Part shown: positions 8,824 through 17,898 of the stretch, piece after piece
How the letters are laid out: the number at the start of each line of letters is the position of its first letter
How positions within the stretch are numbered: the first letter of the stretch is position 1
Assembly (NCBI GenBank): GCA_009830035.1
Contig: SZZY01000018.1
Location: 1 to 43,117, forward strand
DNA: 43,117 nt
DNA from: Pantoea sp. Eser
GTDB lineage: Bacteria; Pseudomonadota; Gammaproteobacteria; Enterobacterales; Enterobacteriaceae
Reading direction: 5' to 3'
Notes under the pieces: model-generated
What the model was told of the DNA's origin: nothing
Database searches by the model: none
Seen by the model: the letters and a program-made list of their open reading frames with translations, nothing else
Position numbers and translations under genes: made by a program

Positions 8824-10116
8824 ATGAATAACACTGTCTATGATTTTATCGGTATTGGTATCGGCCCGTTTAACCTGAGCTTGGCCTGCCTGAGTGAACC
8901 GGTTGAAGGGCTGAACGGCCTTTTCCTTGACCAGAATCCAGGGTTTGACTGGCACACCGGCATGATACTGGAAAGCGCCCATTTGCAGACCCCTTTTATG
9001 GCCGATCTGGTTACGCTGGCCGATCCCACCAGCCGCTACAGCCTGCTTAACTACATGAATTAAAGGGGAAACATATACTCTTTTTATATCCGGGAAGACT
9101 TCTTCCTAATGCGCAAAGAGTATAACCAGTACTGACAGTGGGCCAGCTCGAAACTCAGCAATCTGCGCTGGAACAGTCACGTTAACTATGTCAGCTACGA
9201 CGAGTCGATTGCCGCCTACCGGCTTAGCGTGACCAATACCGTCAGCGGCGAGACGCAGCAGTGGCTGGCACGCCATCTGATTCTTGACACCGGCCCAACC
9301 GCCTGGATGCCGGAATGCAGTGCTCCGCATCGCGCGCGCCTGACCCACTCCAGCGAATATTTGCGCCACAAAGCCGCGTTGCAGGCGCGGCGTTCGATCA
9401 CCGTGTTAGTCAGCGGCCAGAGCGCAGCGGAAATTTACTACAATCTGCTGAGCGACATTGACCGCTTTGGCTATCAGCTCAACTGGATCACCCGCGCGCC
9501 GCGTTTCTATCCGCTGGAATACACCAAGCTGACGCTGGAGATGACCTCGCCGGAATGGGTGGATTATTTCCACGCCTTGCCGCCTGCCCGTCGCGACGAA
9601 CTGAATGCCCGTCATAAAAATATCTATAAAGGAATCAACAGCAGCCTGATCAACGATATTTACGATCTGATGTACATCAAGCAGCTGGACGGCGATCTGA
9701 ACGTCAACCTGTTTACCCACTCGGCTCTGACCGACATGCGCTGGCTGCCGCAGGGGGAATTTGAACTGACGCTGCATCAGGAGGAGCAGGATTGCACCTT
9801 CACCCGTCGGACCGAAGGGCTGGTGATGGCGACCGGCTATCACTATCGTCTGCCGATGTTCCTTGAGGGCATCAGTCAGCGACTGCGCTGGAATGACAAG
9901 GGGCGCTACGACGTGCAGCGCAACTACAGCATCGATTATCACAACCAAATCTTTGTCCAGAACACTGAACTGCATACCCACGGTTTCGTCACGCCCGATC
10001 TTGGCATGGCCTGCTATCGCAATTCGGTGTTACTGCGCGAACTGACCGGACGGGAAATCTATCCGGTCGAACGTCAAATCGCCTTCCAGACCTTCCCGGC
10101 ACAATCGGAGCACTGA
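8824..10116 (+). pseudogene. dfoA: DfoA, cadaverine N-monooxygenase, interrupted by two stops
   Basis: This is a flavin-dependent N-hydroxylating monooxygenase (IucD/AlcA family) that would oxidise cadaverine to N-hydroxycadaverine. The FAD site [12 protein letters not shown], the [20 protein letters not shown] region, the NADPH-site segment ITVLVSGQSAAEIYYN and the C-terminal LHTHGFVTPDLGMACYRNS are all in one frame. Two stops interrupt it. A TAA at 9061-9063 follows LLNYMN. A TGA at 9133-9135 lies in the NQY-QW stretch, where a cysteine is usual. No frameshift is needed, so this is an early-stage pseudogene of about normal length (430 codons). Confidence 0.85.
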
Positions 10117-10117
10117 T

Positions 10118-10825
10118 ATGTCATCACACACCATTTTCAGCGCCGCCCGTCCGGCCGGCAACTTCAGCCTCAGACCGTTACGCGCCGCCGATATGCCGCT
10201 GATTCATCAGTGGGTTACTTAGCGACTATGCCCGCTTCTGGGGAATGCAGCAGCAGAGCCTTGAGCAGGTCACCGCCTTTTACCAGTCGCTGACCGCCAC
10301 CGATTTCCACGCAGCGCTGATGGGCTGCTGCGATGACCGGCCGCGCCGGACGATTACGGCATGCACATCCTGATTGCGCCCGCCCGCCGATTAAGGCCTT
10401 TAGCTGGCAGGTTTTCACCCTAGTGATGGACTATCTGTTCAGCCGGCCAGAGGTGGGTCGGGTGGTGTTGAGCCGGATGTGCGCAACGAAAAGATCCATC
10501 GGCTGAACCAGCGTGCCGGATTCCGTTATCAGCACATCATTGATATGGGTCACAAAACCGCCTGGCTGGCGTTTTGCCAGCGTGGAGATTATCAACACGC
10601 TCTACTGCAGGAGTCGCAGACTATGAATACCACACCATCGTTACTCAACGGCGCGCATCTGGCGGGCGACAACTGGGCACGGGCGAACCGTCTGCTGATC
10701 CGCAAAGCGATTGCCGAATTTGCTCATGAAAAAATCATCGCCCCGGCGGGGGCCAGGCCGAGCAATTATGCGCTGGCGGTGCCGGGCGGCGAAGCGAGCT
10801 ATCGTTTCAGCGCCTCCCGGCTGGC
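10118..10825 (+). pseudogene. dfoC: DfoC, N-acyltransferase/siderophore synthetase, truncated
   Basis: The ATG follows the dfoA stop within a few bases. The N-terminal domain is an AlcB/IucB-type acyltransferase, readable in pieces: NFSLRPLRAADMPLIHQWVT, DYARFWGMQQQSLEQVTAFY, DYGMHILIAPA, and RNEKIHRLNQRAGFRYQHII. Frameshifts occur near 10218 and 10340. The frame continues without a stop into the start of an IucA/IucC-type synthetase (NWARANRLLIRKAIAEFAHE), as in the fused DfoC of Erwinia and Pantoea. It breaks off at SASRLA, where a deletion joins it to a transporter fragment. About 500 synthetase residues that would join and cyclise N-hydroxy-N-succinyl-cadaverine are missing. Confidence 0.8.
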
Positions 10826-11095
10826 GCACCCTGTTCGGGATGTTTGCGGCCCTGACCGCAGTGGCGCTGGCGGGCCTGTGGTACGCGATGCCGGAAACCT
10901 CTGGCGACCGACCGCCCCGCTGTCGCTGGCCTCGATAGGCAAAGGCTACCTTGCGCTGCTGCGTGATGGACAGGTGATGCGCGGTGCGCTGGCAATCGGC
11001 CTAGTGACGGTACCCTGCATGACGTGGGTGGCATTATCGCCGGTGATTCTGATCCAGTATGACGGGCTGAGTCTGTATGGCTTCGGCTCCGGGCT
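10826..11095 (+). pseudogene. Fragment of MFS exporter, probably DfoS
   Basis: About 90 residues of a major facilitator transporter remain: LFGMFAALTAVALAGLWYAM, PETSG, then after a one-base loss near 10906 APLSLASIGKGYLALLRDGQ and VMRGALAIGLVTVPCMTW. These are central helices of a Bcr/MdfA-type drug:H+ antiporter. In Pantoea the desferrioxamine genes run J-A-C-S, with S an MFS exporter for the siderophore, so the position after dfoC makes dfoS the likely identity. Both ends are deletion junctions: upstream to dfoC and downstream to a peptide-binding protein. Confidence 0.65.
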
Positions 11096-11654
11096 GGTTT
11101 CACTCAGCACGCTGGCGCGCAGCTTTGATCAGCTGGGCGATGCCCGCCATATTATTGGGTCCGGACCCTTTGTGGTCAGCGATGAAAAGCTGGGGAGCGA
11201 AGTCGACCTTGTGGCGCAGCAGTGGCGTTAGGTGGGTGTCGCCCTGACGGTGAAGGCCGGCGATGCCGGCAGTAAAACGCTGGATAATCTCGATCCGCTT
11301 AAAACCCCGCTTAACGTCACCGAGGTTGGCCGCGCCGAGCCGGACGTGATTAAGAGCAGCTTCTATCCGGCTAACCGCGATAACCTGCTGCAGAAAGGCG
11401 GCTCCAGCGACAAAGTGAAAAACTTCCGCGAAGACCGGCTTAATCAGCTGCTGGTGGCGATCTCAGCCGAGGTCGATCCGGCTAAACGGCTCCAGCTGAC
11501 CGGCGACGTGCAGCGTTATCTGCTCGATCAGGCCTACGTCATTCCTATCTTCGAAGAGCCACAGGTCTATGCCGGCGCACCTTGGCTGAAAGGGGTGAAG
11601 TTTGAAGCGGTAGGCCGTCCGGCGCTGTATAGCGCATGGCTGGAAAAACATTAA
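11096..11654 (+). pseudogene. Peptide ABC transporter substrate-binding protein, C-terminal remnant
   Basis: This is the C-terminal third of a family-5 (DppA/OppA-like) periplasmic binding protein, with an in-frame TAG at 11230-11232 where glutamine is likely. Recognisable segments are ARHIIGSGPFVVSDE, DRLNQLLVAISAEVDPAKRL, and LLDQAYVIPIFEEPQVYAG. The signal peptide and the first two thirds are gone; the upstream end is fused to the MFS fragment. The gene runs straight into a DppB-type permease ten bases downstream, so the two belonged to one peptide uptake operon. Confidence 0.75.
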
Positions 11655-11664
11655 ACCGGAGTTG

Positions 11665-12386
11665 ATGATGCGCCACTACTTGTTGCATCGGGCAGGACTG
11701 GGCCTGCTGGTCCTGTGGGCCGCGTTTACCTCTCTTTTTTCCTGTTGCAGGTGCTGCCGGGCGATGCGGTACTGATTAAGTTCCAGAATCCGGATCTCGG
11801 CCTCAGCCCGCAGCAGATTGCTGAGATGCGTCAGGCTTATGGCGCTGATAGTCCGCTGTGGCAGCAATATCTCCATACGCTGGCCGCCATGCTGCACGGT
11901 GACTTTGGCTATTCGGTTCAGGCGGGTGTGCCGGTCAGCCAGCTGCTGGTCGCTAATCTGCCTGGCACCCTGCGTCTGGCGTTGTGCGGATTTTTACTGG
12001 CGACGCTGCCGGCGCTGTTTATCTCGGTCCCGACTTTCTGGCTGGGGATAGTCTTGATACAGCTGTTCTCATTTCAGCTGCGCTGGATACCGGTGATCAA
12101 TCCCTCGCCGTGGCAGGGACTGATTCTACCGATTATCACCGTGGCGATCCCGATTTCCGCGCCGCTGGCGCAGATTCTGCTGCGCACTATTGATTAGGTC
12201 TCAACCCGTCCGTTTGTGGCGGTGGTCAGAGCCAAAGGTGCCAGCGAAAGCTACGTGCTATGGCGACACGTGCTGCGTAATGCCCTGCTGCCAGTGCTGA
12301 CGGTGGCCGGTTTACTGCTGGGTGAACTGATCGCCGGCGCGCTGATTACCGAGACGGTGTTTGGTCTGGGTGGCCTTGGCCAGCTC
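11665..12386 (+). pseudogene. Peptide ABC transporter permease (DppB/GsiC type), broken
   Basis: This is a family BPD-1 permease. Its first helix (RHYLLHRAGLGLLVLW) is in one frame and, after an indel near 11725, FFLLQVLPGDAVLIKF onwards is in another. The permease signature region is split by a TAG at 12195-12197 (after LAQILLRTID) and continues as FVAVVRAKGASESYVLWRHV and LRNALLPVLTVAGLLLGELI. The last 40-50 residues are missing, and the frame joins an M20 amidohydrolase at about 12386. The partner permease and the ATPase genes of such a system are absent. Confidence 0.75.
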
Positions 12387-13392
12387 ACGCATCAGCCGCT
12401 GGCTGGCACAGGCGGGCATTCGCCTGCTGCCGCTGGGACTGAAAACCGGCGTGGTGGCGGAAATTGGCGACGGACCGGCGCTAATCGCGCTGCGTGCCGA
12501 TATCGATGCGCTGCCGATTGATGAAGCCACCGACCGGCCGTGGCGCTCACAGCAACCGGGCATTATGCACGCCTGTGGTCATGATGTGCATACCACGGTG
12601 ATGCTGGGTGTCGCCCTGCAGCTGAAACAGCGTGAAGCCACCCTGCCTGGCCAGGTGCGGATCCTGTTTCAGCCCGCTGAAGAGACCTTTAACGGCGCAC
12701 GACAGCTGATCGATGCCGGTGCGCTGGAGGGCGTGCAGGCCATCTTTGGCCTGCACAATGCGCCTGACCTGCCGCTGGGTACGCTGCGGACCCGGCCGGG
12801 CGCATTTTACGCTAATGTGGATCGCTTTGTGATCCGGGTTAAGGGCAAAGGCGCACACGCCGCGCGGCCGCAGGAAGGCATCGATTCTATTATGATTGCC
12901 AGCCATATCGTGACCGCTTTACAGACGCTGCCAAGCCGGGTATTCAGTTCGCTGGAGACGGTAGTGCTGAGCGTGACGCGCTTTACCGCCGGTAATACCT
13001 GGAATGTCCTGCCAGAAACCGTGGAGCTGGAAGGCACGGTGCGAACCCATAACAGCGAGATTCGGGCGCAGATCCCGCAGCGGATTAGCGCGCTGATTGA
13101 AGGCATTGCCGCCGGCACTGATCAACACCCCCGCCTGGGTGGATGTGGCGCTGGAACTGGCGCAGGAAACGGGGTATCTGGCCGAGCGTGCAGCCACACC
13201 GCAGATGGGCGGCGAAGATTTCGCTTTTTATCTGCAACAGGTACCTGTGGGGCATTTGTCAGTATCGGCAGCGCCAGCAAGTATGGATTGCATCATGCCG
13301 GCTTTGATCCGGATGAAGCGCTGATCGAGCCTGCGGTGAACTACTTCACCCGCCTAGCGCCACGTGCGTTGCAAATTGTGGCGGCACAATGA
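12387..13392 (+). pseudogene. Second M20 family amidohydrolase, truncated and frameshifted
   Basis: This is a paralogue of the minus-strand M20 gene. Metal and catalytic landmarks are intact: LRADIDALPID, HACGHDVHTTVMLG, RILFQPAEETFNGA with the catalytic Glu pair, and TWNVLPETVELEGTVRTH. The first 25-35 residues are lost at the junction with the permease. Around 13117 a deletion and frameshift disrupt the lid/C-terminal transition; the frame with INTPAWVDVALELAQETGY and MGGEDFAFYLQQVP returns to the original one for GSASKYGLHHAGFDPDEALI and the end. It would have deacylated N-acyl amino acids or small peptides. Confidence 0.8.
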
Positions 13393-13412
13393 CCAAAAGG
13401 AGGAATCTGCTT

Positions 13413-14236
13413 ATGTCTGTCCCTGTCCCGCAACCGATTCTCGATCACGCTGTGATCAATGTCGCCGATCAGCTGGATGCGGCCAGCGCATTGTTTCGGC
13501 GTCTCGTGTTTTAGCTGACCGAACGTGGTCATCACTCGCTGGGTTCCAGCAATCATCTGGCTGTCTTCGGCGAAAACTATCTTGAGTTATTAGGCTATGA
13601 GCTAGGCAATGCCGCCCGACGTGCCGATCTGTGGCAAGCGCCACTGGAGCTGAGCGGCCTGGTGTAGAAGAGCAGCGAGGCCGATAGTGAATATCAGCAT
13701 CTGCAGCGGCAGGATCTGGATGGCGATCCCCCCGCCAGCTTTCACCGGCCGGTTACCCTGCCCGATGGCTCGGTGAGTGAAGCGCGTTTTCGCACCGTGC
13801 GGCTGCGTCCATCTTTAATCCCCAACGGGCGCCGCTTTTTTTGTCAGCATCTGACGCCGGAAGCGGTCTAGCAACCGGCGTGGCAGGCGCATCCGAATGG
13901 TGTGCGCAATATCAGTGAGTTCGTGATTGTGGCGCAGGTCTACAGCCACCGGTTTGGCAGCGGGAAAATTATCGCCTGTCCGGAAGGCGCTTTTGTGTTA
14001 CGCGCAGGTGCTGCTACAGTACGTTTTGCTTCGGCAGACTATGCGCAGCAGCGCTTTGGTCCCTTGCCGGAAGATTATGATGGCAGTGCACGGATGGGGC
14101 GCTGGGCTTTGTTACCGACGATCTGACCAAAGTTAAAACGGCGCTGTTGGCGGGCGACGTCAGGTTCGAACAACAGCCGGAGGCGATTCTGGTTGAATCT
14201 GGACAGGGTTTTCAGCTGGCCTTACGCTTTACCTGA
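13413..14236 (+). pseudogene. VOC (glyoxalase/dioxygenase) family protein with several stops
   Basis: A good AGGAGG site precedes the ATG. The N-terminus ILDHAVINVADQLDAASALF is the first beta-alpha module of vicinal-oxygen-chelate proteins of the glyoxalase_3 type, and GSSNHLAVFGENYLELLGYE is the usual metal-strand region. TAG codons interrupt at 13513, 13666 and 13869; the last replaces the tryptophan expected in a W-x-P-x-WQxHPNG segment. A frameshift near 14095 precedes the final residues ILVESGQGFQLALRFT. The protein would be about 270 residues. Its place at the end of an M20/peptide transporter operon suggests a small-molecule role, but the substrate is unknown. Confidence 0.75.
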
Positions 14237-14261
14237 GGGCGGCAGCCACCGGAACATCGCT

Positions 14262-14288
14262 AAAAAAAGCCTCTGATGAGGCGTTTTA
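14262..14288. terminator. Bidirectional rho-independent terminator
   Basis: The hairpin GCCTC-TGAT-GAGGC is flanked by seven A on the left and a T run on the right. It can terminate both the plus-strand VOC operon and the convergent fhuE gene. Confidence 0.8.
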
Positions 14289-14308
14289 GCGTTGATGACC
14301 GGAGATGA

Positions 14309-16220
14309 TCAGACGGTGTAGCTAGCGGTAACCGAGACGTTGCGCGGCTCGCCATAGACCACCGAGCTGGCGAAGTTAGTGTCGTACTCTTTATCGAACA
14401 GGTTATTCAGGTTGCCCTGCAGCGTCAGGTTTTTGTTGACCTGATAGCGGGCAAACAGATCAACCAGCGCATAGCTTCCCTGACGGGCGCGCCAGGTGCC
14501 GTTGCCTTCCGGTGCACCGACGTCGCTCCAGACGTGGGTTTGCCAGTTTACCCCGCCGCCCAGCGTCAGCTGCTGCAGCGCGGGCAGGCGATAACTGGTG
14601 AACAGGTTAAAACTAGTCTGCGGCAGTTGCGGATTAAAGGTGCTGCCGTCGCGGTTTTCCGCAATGTAACGCGTGCCGCCGAAGGTCATCTGCCAGTAAT
14701 CGGTCAATGCGCCGTTGACTTCAAACTCAACGCCGCGGCTGACCACGCCTTTACGGCCAATATAGGCTACATCACCTGAACCATTTACCGTCCGGGTAGT
14801 GGCTTCGCCGACGTTATCCAGTTCGGTGCGGAACACCGACAGTGAGGTGGTAAAACGGCTGTTTATCCAGTCAGATTTCAGGCCCGCTTCGTAGTTTTTA
14901 CCGATCACCGGGGCCAGATACGCGCCGTTGACGTCGCGATAATCCTGCGGCTGGAATACCGAGGTGTAGCTGGCGTAAGCGGACCAGTTTTCAGCGAAGT
15001 CATAGATCAGCCCGCCGTAAGGCGTGGTGTTATTCTTCTCCATCTCGCCTGTCGGCGTTTCGCGATTCCAGTCGGATTCCGGATACTGACCATCGAAATC
15101 ATTGAAATTACCCAGCGATTCGAAAGAGATGTTTTCGAAGGTGCTGAAGTATTTGTTGTCCTGACGGCTATAGTTCACGCCGACCATTAGCTCATGCTGG
15201 CGGCCAAACAGTTTATAGGGTCCGCTGGCGAAGGCATCAATCGTATCCACCTTACGTTTGCCGGTGTTGTAGCCGGTTCTGCCGACCACCGGATAGTTGG
15301 CATAGGAGGAGTAACCAACGCCAGTATTCTTATCAAAGAATCCGTCAAGATAGAGCTGTTTACTGTCAAGCCGCATCTCGTTGTGCGCGCCGTTCAGCGT
15401 GATGTTCCAGCCGTTATCGAAGTCCTGTTTCAGGTTCACAAACAGTTTACGGTTCTCTTTATCGTTGTAGGCCCAGTCCGGCGCGGTGTTGTAGCCGCGA
15501 CGGCTATGGATTTGGCTGCCGTCGGTATACCAGCGTGGCGCACCGCCCCACATGGTGGATCACCTGGCTGAACTCATAGCCGACCGACAGCGCGGTCGAA
15601 TCGGTCAGATCGGCATCAACCACACCATAAACAAACTGCTTTTTCGCGTCCTAGCGCTCAATGAAACTGTTGTTATCCTGCCAGCCGGCAATCAGTCGGC
15701 CGCGCATCACTTCGACCCGCTCATACAGCGCCACGTCGGTCTGAGCGTCGCCGAGGTTCCAGCGAGCGGCGAACGCGGTCGGGATGCCGTCAACCATGTA
15801 GTTGTCGATCATGAAGCCGCGCGAATAGTAGTTGGTGCGGTCCATATCACCACTGATCCCGCGGATGCCGGTGGTGTTTGAGAGCACATCATTCAACATT
15901 CAACGACCGAAGCTGCTGATCTTCCATCCGTTGATTGCTGACAATGCTGACCGACTGCGGCACATTACGCACTGTCCCGAGAATTTTGGTGCCCGAGCGG
16001 GTCACCGGAACGCTGTAATCGGTAGCCGGAGATGACGGATGACGCTGCCGCGCCGTCTGCCTGTGCTGAGGCGCTAACTGTCATGGTCTGGTTATCGCTG
16101 GCGGCTGGCGGCATTATGTGCCAGCGAGGTAGCAATCATGGCGGCCAGTAAGGAGTAGCGCTGCGGGCGCTGACGGGTTGACACGCCCGTTTCCCTAGCG
16201 TGCTGAACATCAAAAGACAT
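14309..16220 (-). pseudogene. fhuE: fhuE, TonB-dependent hydroxamate siderophore receptor, decayed
   Basis: This closely follows E. coli FhuE (coprogen/rhodotorulic acid receptor): plug segments RNVPQSVSIVSNQRMEDQQL and YYSRGFMIDNYMVDGIPTAF, then barrel strands such as NTAPDWAYNDKENRKLFVNL, FGRQHELMVGVNYSRQDNKY, TTPYGGLIYDFAENWSAYAS and the C-terminal SVVYGEPRNVSVTASYTV. Damage includes frameshifts in the signal/plug region, a deletion joining VEVMRG to RLIAGWQDN (most of the plug end and first strands lost), a TAG at about 15652, a frameshift at 15550, and a second in-frame deletion of about 40 residues between PTGE and MEKNN. It would have imported ferric hydroxamates, which suits the adjacent desferrioxamine cluster. 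Confidence 0.9.
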
Positions 16221-16673
16221 CGTTTATTCCTCAAATTATTGTGATTTTTATACTGTCACTGTTCACGACCATGCTTCCTGCCGGCATGTCTGCCTTGCTT
16301 ATGGTTTGAGGAACCAAAAACCTTTCCCTGAGCGCCTGAGCGCGGGTGTGATGTTTATTTAAAGCAAATGAGAAATATACGCATTGCGATTATTATTGCC
16401 AGAATTCGTTAGCAAATGATGCGAATTTATTCAGGACCTCGTGAGCGTTGGCGAAGGTCGGCTGGCTGGCGTTGAAATCGGCGGCAATGGCTGAGGGTGG
16501 GTGTGTAAATTATTTTCCGGATGCGTAACAAAAACATTATTTATCAAACCGCTCCCGAAACTTGCCGCTAATGACTTTTCATTTAGCTGAAGTTGTCTGT
16601 TTGAATAACAGAATCCCCGCTATTACAGTTGTGTTTAACCGCCATTACTTCGGTTTTAAGGGGATGGTTTTTT
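16221..16673. other. Intergenic region between fhuE and pagP
   Basis: This holds the divergent promoters of fhuE and pagP, including a weak Fur-like palindrome (16367-16385). No coding sequence was recognised. A PhoP box for pagP might be expected, but I could not place a convincing one. Confidence 0.5.
16367..16385. promoter_or_regulatory. Possible Fur box of fhuE
   Basis: AATGAGAAATATACGCATT matches the 19-base Fur consensus at about 13 positions, with good palindromic ends (AATG and CATT). It lies about 150 bases upstream of the fhuE start. The match is much weaker than at the dfoJ and fepA sites. Confidence 0.4.
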
Positions 16674-17246
16674 ATGCGCCGGATTAAAAATATGCGGGCA
16701 CTGTCAGCTATTATTATCGTTTGTAGTGCCCTGCTGGCGGATGCGGCTTCTGTTGCACAGAGTGTCAGCGCAGGCTGGGAGAATTTCAGTAACAGCGTCG
16801 CCACTACCTGGCAGCAGCCAGACGGCGTCGACTTTTATCTGCCGGCAATTACTTGGCATAATCGGGCGACCTACGATCGTGAACACATTGATAAATATAA
16901 TGAACGGCCATGGGGCGCGGGTGGCGGAATCTCCCGTTATGACCAAAAAGGCAACTGGAATGGGCTCTACGTTATGGTCTTCAAGGATTCCTTCAATAAG
17001 TGGGAACCCTTTGGTGGTTATGGCTGGGTAGCGACCTGGCGGCCATTATCGGATGAAAAATCCCACTGGGGAGCCGGATATACCGCAGGTTTTACGGCCA
17101 GGCATAACTGGAAATATATTCCGGTGCCTGCCATATTACCCTTGGCGTCTATCGGATACGCTAAGCTCGACTTTCAGATGACCTATATTCCCGGCACTCA
17201 CAATAATGGCAACGTCTATTTCGCCTGGCTGCGCTACCATTTCTGA
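16674..17246 (+). CDS. pagP: PagP, lipid A palmitoyltransferase
   Basis: This is an intact 190-residue outer-membrane enzyme that transfers a palmitate from phospholipids to lipid A. The conserved core is complete: [20 protein letters not shown] with His62, [32 protein letters not shown] with Asp105 and Ser106, and the ending [20 protein letters not shown]. These His, Asp and Ser match the catalytic triad of E. coli PagP. A signal peptide spans about residues 1-28. The chosen ATG follows AAGGGGA; an upstream in-frame extension lacks a site. In relatives the gene is under PhoP-PhoQ control. It lies between two dead iron receptors and appears to be retained. Confidence 0.92.
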   Translation: MRRIKNMRALSAIIIVCSALLADAASVAQSVSAGWENFSNSVATTWQQPDGVDFYLPAITWHNRATYDREHIDKYNERPWGAGGGISRYDQKGNWNGLYVMVFKDSFNKWEPFGGYGWVATWRPLSDEKSHWGAGYTAGFTARHNWKYIPVPAILPLASIGYAKLDFQMTYIPGTHNNGNVYFAWLRYHF

Positions 17247-17263
17247 AAATAACGCCTGAACGC

Positions 17264-17557
17264 TTAGCCTGACATAGCCATAATAGAACGTTCATTCAGG
17301 GTGAGCGTCTCACCGTCGAAGCGATGGCGTAAGGTCAGGTAACTTTCGCAACCGATGATCTGTTCTACCGCCGCTGAATACGCGTCCATTGCGCTGCGCA
17401 TTTGCGTCAGATTATCGTGCGTGTCATACACCTTATCTATCCCTTCCAGCGCATGGTTCATGATTTTTCTGGCGACGTCGTTAGGGGTATCCAGCGCGGA
17501 AAGTTTGGAACGCGCGGTGCGGCGTAAATCCCGCGGGGCGCGGATCATTCGGCGCAA
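17264..17557 (-). pseudogene. C-terminal remnant of a tyrosine-recombinase integrase
   Basis: About 97 residues match the catalytic C-terminus of P4-like integrases. PRDLRRTARSKLSAL contains the active-site arginine. KIMNHALEGIDKVYDTHDN contains the second histidine and the nucleophilic tyrosine with the usual spacing. The SAM-like and N-terminal arm-binding domains are missing, and the sequence upstream in other frames (ALNQRIAPN) looks like the shifted continuation. It marks a former integrative element, but no attachment repeat or tRNA gene is visible next to it. It ends convergent to pagP. Confidence 0.7.
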
Positions 17558-17898
17558 TGCGCTGATTCAGCGCACCTTTCGACAGCGGTTTTTATAAAGG
17601 CCTCATCATCAGGCTTTCGAGCTTGCCGCACGTCGGCCACAGAATGTTGAGTCGTTCAGGTTTGCCTCGCTACTGAACCTTTCTCATTTGCAGCGTGGAA
17701 ACGATCTTCAGTGGCGGTTCTGCTGTGCTGAAAGAATCTGACTCCCGCCTTGTTCAATCACAACTCCTGGCATCCACGGGCGTACAACAAACGGCCTATT
17801 GTGAAGGAATGTAAAGTTATTCGGATATGAAATGATAACCATTCTCATTAGCATGCGCATTTGCTTACATACCTTAACGATTCAGGGAGATTTTCTAA
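17558..17898. other. Intergenic region upstream of fepA
   Basis: Up to about 17640 this may still be shifted integrase sequence. From 17800 it is AT-rich and contains the fepA Fur box and presumably its promoter. No other gene was recognised. Confidence 0.5.
17831..17849. promoter_or_regulatory. Fur box of the fepA-like receptor gene
   Basis: AATGATAACCATTCTCATT matches the extended 19-base Fur consensus at 17 positions. It lies about 50 bases upstream of the start codon of the fepA-like gene, an ideal place for iron-dependent repression. Confidence 0.85.

Noticed and set aside
8175..8834. Long antisense frames inside dfoJ and similar genes
   Set aside because: They are shadows of the GC-rich coding frame, with no motif or ribosome site of their own.
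16560..16673. PhoP box upstream of pagP
   Set aside because: TGTTTA-like halves occur, but not as a direct repeat with the required spacing.
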